Shown here piece by piece: positions 9,239 to 18,443 of a DNA stretch of 64,000 nucleotides. The notes beneath the pieces were generated by a model. It ran no database searches. It was not told the DNA's origin and saw only the letters and a program-made list of their open reading frames with translations. Every line of letters begins with the position of its first letter. Within the stretch, counting starts at the first letter, position 1. This DNA comes from Providencia rustigianii DSM 4541 (GTDB lineage: Bacteria; Pseudomonadota; Gammaproteobacteria; Enterobacterales; Enterobacteriaceae): contig NZ_GG703819.1 in assembly GCF_000156395.1 (NCBI RefSeq), forward strand, positions 177,194 to 241,193. Reading direction: 5' to 3'. The position numbers were made by a program, and so were the translations under genes.

Positions 9239-11260
9239 ATGTACACCCATATTTTTGCTAATATCATGTTAACAGCCTACGACATAACAGTTTTAAATAA
9301 GGAAAGAATAGAAAAAATCAACACAAAAGAAAGAAAAAATAAAAATAAAAATAAAAATAAAAATAAAAAATATAAAACGCTAAATCTAGCTAACCAGAGA
9401 AAAATTGAAAATTTTTCATTACATCAAGATTTTTTTGCAAAAACAGGTAATCTGAAAACGCAGGAATATGGTGATGACAACATCAATACTAAAGAAACTT
9501 ATCAAAAATTGATTAATATCATCGATAGCAAAGCAGTCTTTACTCAGACAGAAAGACAGATGTTTTTCTATAAATATGAGCAACTGTATAACGCATTGAT
9601 TGCTCAATACGTTGTGTCTAATTTAGAAAAAAAAGAAATATTAAGAAAATATACAAAAGCCACCATACCCGCCATTGTGGCATTAGATATGTATAAAACG
9701 CTGAGTCTTTCCGTCGATAAAGAACAATTACATTTTTACAGTCATATCCATCATTTTATACTGAGTGAATACTACGACAATCATCACAATAATCTCGAAT
9801 CGCTCTGTAAGGGGGTGAGAGCCTATCTCAAATACTACATCAAGACATTAGCGTTCAACCCCATTGTTAATCTTTTTGAAATTACAACCTCAATTAACAA
9901 TATAAGAACCTCATCATTCACAACAATTTGTAACATCGATACGATTATTGATGCTTGCAAAAAAGAAGCGAGCGAGATAGGTAAACCACACGATACCCAA
10001 TTTGAGCAATTGAGAGTTGCTTATACTTCTCTTAGTGTCCTGCTCGCCTTTCAAAAAATCACTCACCTACTGACGCCACTTGTATCAAATTATAAAAAAT
10101 TACTTGAAGATAAACTTGAAGCGCCAGATCCCCTCTTCTTTTTAGAACAGTATCTTTACCAAAATGTTGAAAATGATCCTATTTTTTTGGGGGAAAATGC
10201 ACTGTATGAGTATATCGAGGTGTTAATTTCTCACGAGAAAATAGATATCTCTAGTTGTGAAGATGACTATGATTGCGGCCAAGGCTCTGAATGTGAGTGT
10301 CAATGTATCCCTAGTTATTGTTACGGTATTCTTACTATTTTAGAAAACTTTATATTTGAAAATAAATCTCATCTGCCTTTACCTACTCTTGTGCCTTCCA
10401 TAAAATTATCTAAGTTTTCCCCCCCAAAAAAAATAAGCATTTTTGAATTATCATCACACTTAGATGAGCTCTGTGACGAAGTGCCATCTCTTAAATTATA
10501 CAAAGAAATCCCTTATATTCTTGAGCTACTTTACGCTAACGAGTTAGATAACATAAGAGAGGTTATTAACGAAATCTCATTTGAAGAATTCCCATTAGGT
10601 TTTTTTACATCTACACTTGCTATTATCAATCTCGCATTAAAAATAAAGTTTGAACCAAAATCGATTCGATACGGATCATTGCTCTCCTATATCAATCCTA
10701 TTTTAACAAATCAAGGTGTATATAATGAATATATCATTGTTACCCCCGATATTAAAAACACCACTCAGTCAGTTTCTAATATAGAAAACCCTGTAATTAA
10801 TGATCCCAACAACCAAACAGTTCTGCATTCAATCATGATATATAATAGAATGATAAAAAAAATGATTATTTATGATAATGATCACTCCGAGCTCATTGCC
10901 CCACAATCCGTTTATGGGCTTCTTGATTCGGTTGAGCTCGCCCTTAAAAAATTAAGAGAAGCTTTTTTTCAGGGGAAAATGTTGCATACAGATAAAGAAC
11001 TGGCAAGCCTTATCATTCAAAATAAAGTATTAACGAAACACGAAACCAATGATAATCTGATAGGTATACTCAATGAGGCTACATTATATAATTGCCTTGG
11101 TTGCCTTTCTTATTTATATAAAAACCTAGTGAGTTTTGGCGAATCACTTCCAAACATATTATCATTCGTAGGGATATCAAAAGATGAAAATGAAGAAAGA
11201 GAAACATTACGTCGTGCATTACGCATCGTAAAAGAAAAACAGACTAATAAAGATAACTAA
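9239..11260 (+). CDS. Unassigned 673-residue protein divergent from alpA
   Basis: I do not recognise this protein. It is very AT-rich, starts at ATG 9239 with GGAG six bases upstream, and has no signal peptide or clear membrane span. Residues about 30-45 are a Lys/Asn run encoded by a short tandem repeat. The middle contains a Cys-rich patch (CEDDYDCGQGSECECQC then YCYG) that could bind metal or form a small knuckle. The remainder is mainly predicted-helical, with many Leu/Ile/Glu/Lys residues. It stands alone, divergent from alpA and followed by a 38-bp palindrome. Cargo genes at this position in P4-like elements are often phage-defence genes, but nothing in the sequence proves that. Confidence 0.7.
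   Translation: MYTHIFANIMLTAYDITVLNKERIEKINTKERKNKNKNKNKNKKYKTLNLANQRKIENFSLHQDFFAKTGNLKTQEYGDDNINTKETYQKLINIIDSKAVFTQTERQMFFYKYEQLYNALIAQYVVSNLEKKEILRKYTKATIPAIVALDMYKTLSLSVDKEQLHFYSHIHHFILSEYYDNHHNNLESLCKGVRAYLKYYIKTLAFNPIVNLFEITTSINNIRTSSFTTICNIDTIIDACKKEASEIGKPHDTQFEQLRVAYTSLSVLLAFQKITHLLTPLVSNYKKLLEDKLEAPDPLFFLEQYLYQNVENDPIFLGENALYEYIEVLISHEKIDISSCEDDYDCGQGSECECQCIPSYCYGILTILENFIFENKSHLPLPTLVPSIKLSKFSPPKKISIFELSSHLDELCDEVPSLKLYKEIPYILELLYANELDNIREVINEISFEEFPLGFFTSTLAIINLALKIKFEPKSIRYGSLLSYINPILTNQGVYNEYIIVTPDIKNTTQSVSNIENPVINDPNNQTVLHSIMIYNRMIKKMIIYDNDHSELIAPQSVYGLLDSVELALKKLREAFFQGKMLHTDKELASLIIQNKVLTKHETNDNLIGILNEATLYNCLGCLSYLYKNLVSFGESLPNILSFVGISKDENEERETLRRALRIVKEKQTNKDN
9335..9364 (+). 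repeat. Hexanucleotide tandem repeat, five AAAAAT units
   Basis: Five uninterrupted AAAAAT copies inside the start of the 673-residue gene, encoding alternating Lys and Asn. Because the unit is six bases, slippage would change protein length by two residues but keep the frame. Confidence 0.85.
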
Positions 11261-11282
11261 TCTTATTCATGTCAATCAATAT

Positions 11283-11320
11283 CCCTGCAACAGCTGCTAC
11301 ATGTCGCAGCTGTTGCAGGG
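11283..11320. terminator. 38-bp near-perfect palindrome, likely terminator
   Basis: A 38-bp palindrome with a single mismatched pair (11298/11305), centred on ACATGT and carrying CAGCTGCTACATGT in its core. It starts 23 bases after the stop codon of the 673-residue gene. A T-rich stretch follows about 12 bases later, so it can act as a terminator. Its core is repeated at 26692-26731, so it may instead be a mobile repeat or recombination site. Confidence 0.6.
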
Positions 11321-11409
11321 TATACCTTCTATTTTTACATTTTATTGGCTAGTAGGCGGCCCGTTAACTTGTTATTAATTCGTTTTATGATTTTTAAGTT
11401 AGGCAATAC

Positions 11410-11643
11410 CTACTTGATGACAGAGAGGAATATTATAGAGCAAAAAAATATCATCGGGTTACGCAACTTATCAATTTGAATTTTTGCATTAGCTAATTCC
11501 TGAGTATGTTTTGTATCGAGTTGATGGAGGGATTGGACGCGTTCTTGATAATCTGCATTGATTTTGACTTGTTCGGTCAGCTCAACAAGTAATTCGGCAT
11601 TCTTAGTGTTTAGCTCACCTATCCTTTCGTGTTGTTTCCACAT
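11410..11643 (-). pseudogene. Phage Rz-like spanin fragment
   Basis: The reading frame shows IWGMWKQHERI, a coiled stretch of Asn/Glu/Leu, then THTQELANAKIQIDKLR-like residues, matching the periplasmic coiled-coil of phage Rz inner-membrane spanins. The N-terminal membrane anchor survives only as about ten in-frame codons upstream of the ATG without a start, and the C-terminal half is replaced by an unrelated hydrophobic tail. I read it as a lysis-gene relic. Its neighbours are not lysis genes. Confidence 0.5.
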
Positions 11644-11748
11644 TCCCCATATGGCTAGGCTATAGTCAGTACTAGAAGCTACTTAGGCAGGTAGTGGGCG
11701 CTATCTGCCTTTTAAAAGGGTTCCACTGATAGCCGCCATCTTCGTCTG

Positions 11749-11890
11749 TTAGGGACTAGTCTGATACGGGCTAATATCATGGAACAAAACGCCGAAGGCC
11801 GCTGCAACACGCCACCTTGGTTCAAGCTCTTTTATCTCAACAGGTGTGCCACTGGTGTCAATGATCTTCAAAAAATCACCAAATCAATTT
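11749..11890 (-). pseudogene. Coding remnant downstream of the small HTH gene
   Basis: One minus-strand frame stays open for about 45 codons with gene-like composition (SGTPVEIKELEPRW, VAAAFGVLFHDISPYQ) and ends at TAA (11749-11751), but has no start. It lies just after the stop of the HTH reading frame and is shifted relative to it, so both may be pieces of one longer broken gene. No family recognised. Confidence 0.3.
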
Positions 11891-11915
11891 CCACATGCTG
11901 ACCTCATATCAGACA

Positions 11916-12065
11916 CTATTCATGATTTGAGTTTTTGACAAACGTATCCTGGTGTTTGTGAAGAAACGAGTTCACTTGTGACTTATCCAGCCCCAGCTCC
12001 TTGGCAATTTGACGTCCTTTCAGGCCTGGTGACCCACCTAATAACTCTGAGACTGCCTTCAGCAA
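11916..12065 (-). CDS. Small helix-turn-helix protein at the end of the hsd locus
   Basis: A 49-residue minus-strand frame starting at TTG (12063-12065), six bases after a strong AAAGGAG that lies just beyond the hsdR stop codon. The peptide contains GLKGRQIAKELGLDKSQVN, a textbook winged-helix recognition region, followed by SFLHKH. Such a strong ribosome site 15 bases after hsdR suggests translation as the last gene of the operon. It may be intact or the N-terminal part of a longer gene that continues, frameshifted, at 11749-11890. Function unknown; DNA binding is inferred. Confidence 0.45.
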   Translation of the reverse strand: MLKAVSELLGGSPGLKGRQIAKELGLDKSQVNSFLHKHQDTFVKNSNHE

Positions 12066-12079
12066 ACCATCACTCCTTT

Positions 12080-15000
12080 CTACCTACCTACCATTCGTTG
12101 CATACTTTGCGTCCACGAGGCTTTAAATGCTGAATCTCCTGCGAACAACTTGTAGAGCTCAAGTTCATCTTTACGGCGTTGCAGCATGATTTCCTTGAGC
12201 ATTTTTTCGAAGGCCAAATCTCGATTATGGGGATCTGGGTTGTTTTTGTATTTCGATTCGAAGTCAGGGTGATTGCGGATACTTTCAGCGATGTTCACGA
12301 ACTTAACCTTTTGCTCTTCAGGTGTGGCACTCCAGCCCTGGAACCATCGCTCATTAAATGTGCGAATGATTTCATCCAGCGGGTCAGTTTCTTTTTCACC
12401 GCCATGCGCCCCACGTGGGTTCGGATTTTGAGGATCAAGCTCCGCTTCTTGGTCACTAAGTTTAATGCTGTGGTTAAGCTTCACACGTTGCAAACCGTAT
12501 GAACTCAGATCGACAGAATCGAGAAGCTCATCAATAGCATCAGCATCGGGATCTTCCACTTTCAATTTCGGTATTAAAAACTTCAGGAACCAAAACAGTT
12601 TTTCCCAGCTGACCATTTCATAAGGCATGATAGAAGCCATCTGCCCATAGATTTTAACGAACTGTTTGGCTTTAATCTTAAAGTCCACTTTAGCTTCAGC
12701 TTCAAGATCTAGTTCATGGTCAAACCGCGCTGCGGCAATATCAATGATTGGACTGAGTGTTTGGGCGTCTTCATTCTTGAAATAACGCGTCACAAAGTCT
12801 TCAACTTCATACCACTCGTACACACCGACATCGTCCATTTCATCTTTCAACTCGTGCAGCACGTTTATATCTGTAGCTTGGGACAATGACGTTGCTGTAT
12901 AGAAAGGATCGAATGCTGATTGAATATCTTCAACCGAGTTGAAAAAATCCAGGATAAACAAGTCTTCTGTTTTCTTCCCTAGCTTAGGTGCACTGCGATT
13001 GAGCCTAGATAGCGCCTGAACACACAAGACACTGGCGAGCTTCTTATCTACATACATGGCGCAAAGTTTAGGCTGATCAAACCCAGTCAGATACTTGTTC
13101 GCAACCACTAAAAGTCGATACTCATCGGTATCAAACATATCTTTGGTATCTGACTCGGCAAAACCATTAATATCTGCTTCGGTATATTCAATACCATCAA
13201 CTTCTTTGGTTCCTGAGAAAGCAATGGCAACTTTAAAGGGGTTCCCTTGCTCCTCAAGTATTCGCCTTATCGCTTTGTAGTATCGAATGGCCGTCTCAAT
13301 ATTTTGAGTGACCACCATTCCTTTACCTTTACCTTTGAGCTTTTTCGTATTCACGACATGCGGAACAAAATGCTCCAGCATAATCTCTGCCTTGGTATCA
13401 ATTGTTTGCTGGCTTCGTTCTACATAAGCTCTGAGTTTTTTCTGCGCCTTTTTGGTATCAAACTCAGGGTTATCAGTAATTGATTTCTCAATCTCATAAT
13501 AACTTTTGTACGTCGTATAATTTGCCAGCACATCCAAGATGAAGCCTTCTTCAATGGCTTGTTTCATCGAATACAAGTGAAACGGCTTGTAAGAGCCATC
13601 TTCTTGGCGTTGACCAAATTTCTCCAAAGTGCTGTTTTTGGGTGTCGCTGTAAATGCCAGGTACGACGCATTCCCGCGCATCTTGCGTGATTTCATCGCC
13701 TGAAGGATTTTATCCTGAGCATCTTCTGCATCTTCGACTTCAGACTTGCCCATCGCTCTGTTCATATTGTCATGCGCCGAACCAGACTGTGAGCTGTGTG
13801 CTTCATCGATGATCACCGCAAAGCGCTTGTCACTAAGATCGGCGATACCATCAATAATGAACGGAAATTTCTGAATCGTCGTTATAATGATCTTTTTGCC
13901 ATTCTCCAGCGCCTGCTTAAGCTCAGAAGACTTGTTCGCCGGGGCAATAATGTTCTTTACTTCAGAAAACTCTTTAATGTTATCCCGCAGCTGCTTGTCC
14001 AATAGGCGTCTATCGGTAACTACAATTACAGAGTCAAATAACGGCTGCTCCAAGCTTTTTCCGCCTGCTACATCAGACGAAGCAGGATAGGTTTCAATTA
14101 GCTGATAAGCTGCCCAGGTAATCGAGTTAGACTTACCTGAACCGGCAGAGTGTTGAATTAAGTAAGTCTGACCGACACCGTGCTGGGCGGCATGGTCTAC
14201 TAATTTTCTCACCACATCCAATTGGTGGTATCGAGGAAAAAACAGGGTTCGCTTTGGTAATGGATCTTTGCTTGACCCATCCAGACGCACAAAATGCTGA
14301 ATAATATTCGCCAAGCTTTCTTTAGTGAATACTTCTTGCCATAGGTATGCCGTTTTATGGCCAGATGGATTCGGCGGGTTGCCTTGTCCAAGATTGTGAC
14401 CTTTATTGAACGGCAAGAAGAATGTACTGCTACCTGATAACTTGGTGGTCATATACACTTCGTCGGTATCGACCGCCATATGCACTAGGCAGCGGGCAAA
14501 GGTCAGCAATGGCTGAGTTGCATCCCGATCATCTCGATACTGCTTTTGGCCGTGATAACGTGCTGTTTGCCCGGTCCATGCGTTCTTCAACTCCAGCGTT
14601 ATCAAGGGTATTCCGTTGATAAACAATACCATGTCGATTTCTTGTTGGGGATTTACCATGGAATAGCGCACTTGGCGAGTACAACTAAACACGTTATCTG
14701 CAAAGTTTTGCTTTACCTTCTCACTACTGCTTGCCAAAGGGGCTGGATAGAGCAAATTGAAATGAGCATCGTCTACGCTTAACCCTTTCTTAAGTAAATG
14801 AAGAATGCCATGCTTCTTAATCAGTCGGTCAAATCGTTCGAGTAACTTACGCTGCCAATCTGAGGGGTTGTTCTTTTGCAGTTTGGCCAACTCTACTTCT
14901 TGTGTCTTTTGCAGAAATTGCCAGAAAAAACGTTCATCAATGGCATATTTTATATTGAAATCAGATGGGGAGCCTGATGAGTAGCCGCAATGGCTCACTC

Positions 15001-15115
15001 TATATGGCATAACAAGACCATCAGAAATGCCTGTTTTTTGATCTTCAAGGCAATGACCAGTGAGTGCTCTTTCAATACTAGCCTCTAACGCCTGCTCGTT
15101 AGTGTTACTAACCAT
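12080..15115 (-). CDS. hsdR: Type I restriction endonuclease, motor/nuclease subunit
   Basis: HsdR cuts DNA after ATP-driven translocation when HsdM/HsdS meet an unmethylated site. Seen: the nuclease core with Asp161 and LELK at 174-177 (D...E-x-K), followed by the GQKQY segment (QxxxY type); Walker A SAGSGKS near 330; DEAHSSQSG as motif II; TATPK as motif III; and LSRLNRS as a motif VI region. Length, 1011 residues, is normal and the frame is intact. It overlaps the upstream DUF262/DUF1524 gene by eight bases. It is separated from hsdM and hsdS by three accessory genes, which is an unusual split of the usual hsdMSR order. Confidence 0.93.
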   Translation of the reverse strand: MVSNTNEQALEASIERALTGHCLEDQKTGISDGLVMPYRVSHCGYSSGSPSDFNIKYAIDERFFWQFLQKTQEVELAKLQKNNPSDWQRKLLERFDRLIKKHGILHLLKKGLSVDDAHFNLLYPAPLASSSEKVKQNFADNVFSCTRQVRYSMVNPQQEIDMVLFINGIPLITLELKNAWTGQTARYHGQKQYRDDRDATQPLLTFARCLVHMAVDTDEVYMTTKLSGSSTFFLPFNKGHNLGQGNPPNPSGHKTAYLWQEVFTKESLANIIQHFVRLDGSSKDPLPKRTLFFPRYHQLDVVRKLVDHAAQHGVGQTYLIQHSAGSGKSNSITWAAYQLIETYPASSDVAGGKSLEQPLFDSVIVVTDRRLLDKQLRDNIKEFSEVKNIIAPANKSSELKQALENGKKIIITTIQKFPFIIDGIADLSDKRFAVIIDEAHSSQSGSAHDNMNRAMGKSEVEDAEDAQDKILQAMKSRKMRGNASYLAFTATPKNSTLEKFGQRQEDGSYKPFHLYSMKQAIEEGFILDVLANYTTYKSYYEIEKSITDNPEFDTKKAQKKLRAYVERSQQTIDTKAEIMLEHFVPHVVNTKKLKGKGKGMVVTQNIETAIRYYKAIRRILEEQGNPFKVAIAFSGTKEVDGIEYTEADINGFAESDTKDMFDTDEYRLLVVANKYLTGFDQPKLCAMYVDKKLASVLCVQALSRLNRSAPKLGKKTEDLFILDFFNSVEDIQSAFDPFYTATSLSQATDINVLHELKDEMDDVGVYEWYEVEDFVTRYFKNEDAQTLSPIIDIAAARFDHELDLEAEAKVDFKIKAKQFVKIYGQMASIMPYEMVSWEKLFWFLKFLIPKLKVEDPDADAIDELLDSVDLSSYGLQRVKLNHSIKLSDQEAELDPQNPNPRGAHGGEKETDPLDEIIRTFNERWFQGWSATPEEQKVKFVNIAESIRNHPDFESKYKNNPDPHNRDLAFEKMLKEIMLQRRKDELELYKLFAGDSAFKASWTQSMQRMVGR

Positions 15116-17054
15116 TGATAACTCCTTGCATGTAATGTTTTTCTAATAATTTCAACATCCTCTGCTGATGTTTATCTATTTCGATAGCAGACCATTGGTT
15201 ATTTGATTGTGTGTACGTCTCAAAAATATCTTTCAGCTTCAACGCATCGTAACGCGGCTTAGAATCAAAATCTGCTTTTTTCTTTGCTACCGTTTGGTTG
15301 CTATACGAAGAGTTTTCACCTGGACTTAGAAGCACTAAATTTCCAAAAGAATTTAGTGGGCTATTTTCTAGCTCACGATGGTACTCTTCTTTTTGAGGGT
15401 GAACATGTTCAACCGAATTTTTCGAAGTAATCCGATAACGTTTTAACTTATCATCATTGGCTTTTTCACTGTTTTTCCAGAGCAAGTATTCCAGCTTCTG
15501 AAACCAATAATGCTCGAATCGAGTTCCTAAAGGGCTTTTAAAATATGTGGCTTGTTCTTCCCAGGGTATCGTTTGTGGCGATATGTCTGATGCAAGTTTA
15601 AAGCTGGCTTCTTTTTGCGTTTCCCTAGCAAGTGACATTTTGTTATCGATGCTCTCCAATAGCGTAACTACGTCTTCATCTTTCACTTTCGGATCAGCAA
15701 CCAATCGACTTAGAAACGCAGTTAACCAATACTGGGCTGAGTGATCACCGGTAAAGTTACGTACGGCTTGCAATTGTGCCAGTAAACCAAGTTCTTTGGC
15801 TTTACGGTTGATATAGGTTTTATTCTTGCTAATCGAGGTTAAACGTAACTGAGCATCTTCTCTATCATCATGCTCTACCCATTTCACAACCCAAGTGTCG
15901 AACTGATATCGAACCTGCCATAACAACTCGATAAACGATTTAATGGTTCGTTCATCTTGTTGTAGTAACCTTTCAAAACACGACATCAGATTACTAGCAC
16001 GGATACGAGGAGCAAGATCATCCCACGATTTTTGGGTGCAAAAAATTCTGAGCGCATGAATCAATAGCAACTCAAAACTGATTATTGAACGACAATAAAC
16101 GGTCTCATCATCAAAATCATCGCTTTGATTTTGAGTTTGTTCGGGGTCGACATCAAAGTCTTGTAAACCTGATGCTATCTCAGCAATTGATTTACCGACT
16201 CGTTGAATATAGTGACTAGAACCGACTAGAGGAAATAGCCCTGCCTGATATTTGGCAAGATCTGAATACTCCAGCGTTTGCCAGTCGGCATTTTTGAATA
16301 TCTGCCTCAGATTGCGTTCAAAATAGTTGTCTGTATGTTCACAGGCTTGCCAAATACTACTATAAACGTCCTTATCTGTTATTATGTGTTTGAACAACTT
16401 TGCCTTCAATAAATCGACCGGTTCTAGCTGTATGCCACCCGTATTAAAACTCGAAAACATCCGGTTCAGATCCATCGATGCTGGAACAATATTGTTGACC
16501 CATTGCACTTGCTCAAAAATGTATTTAGCAAAATCATAAATATCGAAGTGGGGCTGTTTTGCTAACTTATCAACTTGCTGCTTCAAAATGGTGAGGTTAG
16601 CTTCTAGATGTACTAAGTACTCATCTTTGCGAATATCTTCTTCACCGGGTTTCGTAATCTTTTCCAGTCCCGCATAACTGCCAAGTAAGTTGCGAACCGA
16701 CTCTCTAATTTCAAACGTTAACCTCGGATTTTCACCTTTGATACTCACATGAGCCAACTGAGTCTCGATCCCTACCGACTTGAAAGCAAGTGATAACAAC
16801 ATCAATGTTGTGGTTCTTTGCTGCCCATCGATCAGCTCATATTCGCTTTTATCACTATTTAACGCACTCAAAACACTACCAATAAAGTAATAAGGCTCTT
16901 TAGCTAAATAAGCATCACGAATATCATCAAATAACTTGATAACTTCTTCTTCACGCCAAACGTAAGGACGCTGATAGCATGGAATAACGAAGCCCAAATC
17001 TTTTGACGCAATAGCTCGTAATGAGAGCAGCTCCGTTTCAACTTTTGAACTCAT
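15108..17054 (-). CDS. DUF262-DUF1524 (GmrSD-type) nuclease inside the hsd operon
   Basis: A 648-residue protein with the N-terminal DUF262 domain (IPCYQRPYVW at 24-33, IDGQQRTTT at 75-83) and a C-terminal DUF1524 HNH-like domain (EHVHPQ at 549-554, then FGNLVLLSPGENSSYSNQ and KK). DUF262 is a ParB/sulfiredoxin-fold NTPase and DUF1524 a His-Me finger nuclease; together they form GmrSD-type IV restriction enzymes that cut modified phage DNA. It overlaps the upstream DUF262 gene by four bases and hsdR by eight, so it is translationally coupled to both. Key residues of both domains are present, so I expect an active enzyme. Confidence 0.85.
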   Translation of the reverse strand: MSSKVETELLSLRAIASKDLGFVIPCYQRPYVWREEEVIKLFDDIRDAYLAKEPYYFIGSVLSALNSDKSEYELIDGQQRTTTLMLLSLAFKSVGIETQLAHVSIKGENPRLTFEIRESVRNLLGSYAGLEKITKPGEEDIRKDEYLVHLEANLTILKQQVDKLAKQPHFDIYDFAKYIFEQVQWVNNIVPASMDLNRMFSSFNTGGIQLEPVDLLKAKLFKHIITDKDVYSSIWQACEHTDNYFERNLRQIFKNADWQTLEYSDLAKYQAGLFPLVGSSHYIQRVGKSIAEIASGLQDFDVDPEQTQNQSDDFDDETVYCRSIISFELLLIHALRIFCTQKSWDDLAPRIRASNLMSCFERLLQQDERTIKSFIELLWQVRYQFDTWVVKWVEHDDREDAQLRLTSISKNKTYINRKAKELGLLAQLQAVRNFTGDHSAQYWLTAFLSRLVADPKVKDEDVVTLLESIDNKMSLARETQKEASFKLASDISPQTIPWEEQATYFKSPLGTRFEHYWFQKLEYLLWKNSEKANDDKLKRYRITSKNSVEHVHPQKEEYHRELENSPLNSFGNLVLLSPGENSSYSNQTVAKKKADFDSKPRYDALKLKDIFETYTQSNNQWSAIEIDKHQQRMLKLLEKHYMQGVING

Positions 17055-18427
17055 GTTTTCTCCGTCATTTTGGTGATATTGAAGGTTAATAAGTTAGCAA
17101 ATGAAGTCGCGTACTGTTCTGGCGACAAAGCCAGTTGGAAATGCTTACTTACTTCTGTAATAAAGCGCTTCTTAACACTATTGGTATCTGAATCTAAATT
17201 GCTAGGATCGACGGCCAAATCAAAAGCATCAAAAAAAACAAAGCACTGCTTAGGCGTATAGCTCAAGGCAATCCAATCCAAGACGGGATAGTCCTTCACA
17301 AACCTTGAAATTGAATTTTCTCTCACTGCTTTCTGATTACTCACTCTGCGTGAGTAAACGACTCTGAATATTTTTTTCGCGGCCAACTCCAACTGATATT
17401 CACCAAACTGGCTGATATACATCATCAGACATGCTTCATATAAACCTTGTAGATAACCACATCCTTCCAACCCCTTAAGCCAGCAAACAAAACGGTTGTA
17501 GCCTTCTTGATGGGGCAAAGTTGGATGAACCCAGTATCGCTGATACAGGTTTTGAAAATACGCCAGATAACGAATAGTGTTGACACCAGCATTAAGCGGT
17601 TGTCTGATTTCGTACCCTTGTTGCGCGGCTTTTTGAACAACATCCCCACCAATCCCTGTTAACCGCAGTACTTGTCCATAAGCAATGTCGTCACCATCAG
17701 TCGTTTGTTCACCTAGTTCGGAGACAATTTGATCCCTTACCACTTTTGTCTGCTGATGTGGTGCAAGATCTCGCATATTCAACAGTTGCCAATATCGTCC
17801 TTTCAAAAGAAATTTTACGGAGTTATCTAAATTACCCAATCCTTCCCATTGGAGCGCAAATCTTGATTGATGAACCTTAGGAACAGCTCTTAAATGATGA
17901 GCTTTGATAATGTCGGGACCACCAAGTCTCACACCGCCAGTATTTTGCGTTTCAAAAAAGCGGTATGCATCATCTTCTGACTCAGTGACCACCAATGAAA
18001 ATTGAATACGCTCAAAATTGATAAGCTTCGCCCATTTCTCCTTATGATTTTCTAACCAATTAAGATTTGTCTTGATTTGTTGTTGACTACGGGGAGACTC
18101 AAAACGTAGATCAAGCTGTTGGTGTTGTTGAGATAGAAAACTGAATAAAGCTAATGTCGTAATACGCTGTTGACCATCGATAATTTTTAGCTGTTGTTCA
18201 TCGTGGTGAAGAATGAGGCTACCCAAATAATACGATAGCTCATTATGCTTGCGAAAATGTGCATCTAAATCTTCTAGCAAGCTATCAATTTGCTGACTTT
18301 GCCAACAATATGGCCGCTGATACTCAGGAATAACTAACTCTCCAGTAATCTGTTTGCCATTATTTCCCTGTATTTTCTGACCTTCAAAAAGTTGTTGCAC
18401 TGAGCAGGTTGCGACACTTACCGTCAT
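17051..18427 (-). CDS. DUF262 protein (GmrS-like) without nuclease domain
   Basis: A 458-residue DUF262 protein: IPEYQRPYCW at about 33-42 and IDGQQRITT at 83-91 are the NTPase-like motifs, with FETQNTGGVRLGGPDIIKAHHLR later. No DUF1524 HNH motif is visible at the C-terminus, so it resembles GmrS alone. It sits directly upstream of a complete DUF262-DUF1524 gene with ATGA overlap. Such pairs recur in phage-defence islands. The likely role is nucleotide-dependent regulation or sensing for the neighbouring nuclease, an inference from pairing. Confidence 0.82.
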   Translation of the reverse strand: MTVSVATCSVQQLFEGQKIQGNNGKQITGELVIPEYQRPYCWQSQQIDSLLEDLDAHFRKHNELSYYLGSLILHHDEQQLKIIDGQQRITTLALFSFLSQQHQQLDLRFESPRSQQQIKTNLNWLENHKEKWAKLINFERIQFSLVVTESEDDAYRFFETQNTGGVRLGGPDIIKAHHLRAVPKVHQSRFALQWEGLGNLDNSVKFLLKGRYWQLLNMRDLAPHQQTKVVRDQIVSELGEQTTDGDDIAYGQVLRLTGIGGDVVQKAAQQGYEIRQPLNAGVNTIRYLAYFQNLYQRYWVHPTLPHQEGYNRFVCWLKGLEGCGYLQGLYEACLMMYISQFGEYQLELAAKKIFRVVYSRRVSNQKAVRENSISRFVKDYPVLDWIALSYTPKQCFVFFDAFDLAVDPSNLDSDTNSVKKRFITEVSKHFQLALSPEQYATSFANLLTFNITKMTEKT

Positions 18428-18443
18428 TTCATTTCCTTATGTT

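Noticed and set aside
9335-9364. Phase-variation switch by the AAAAAT repeat
   Set aside because: The unit is a multiple of three, so slippage cannot turn the gene off.
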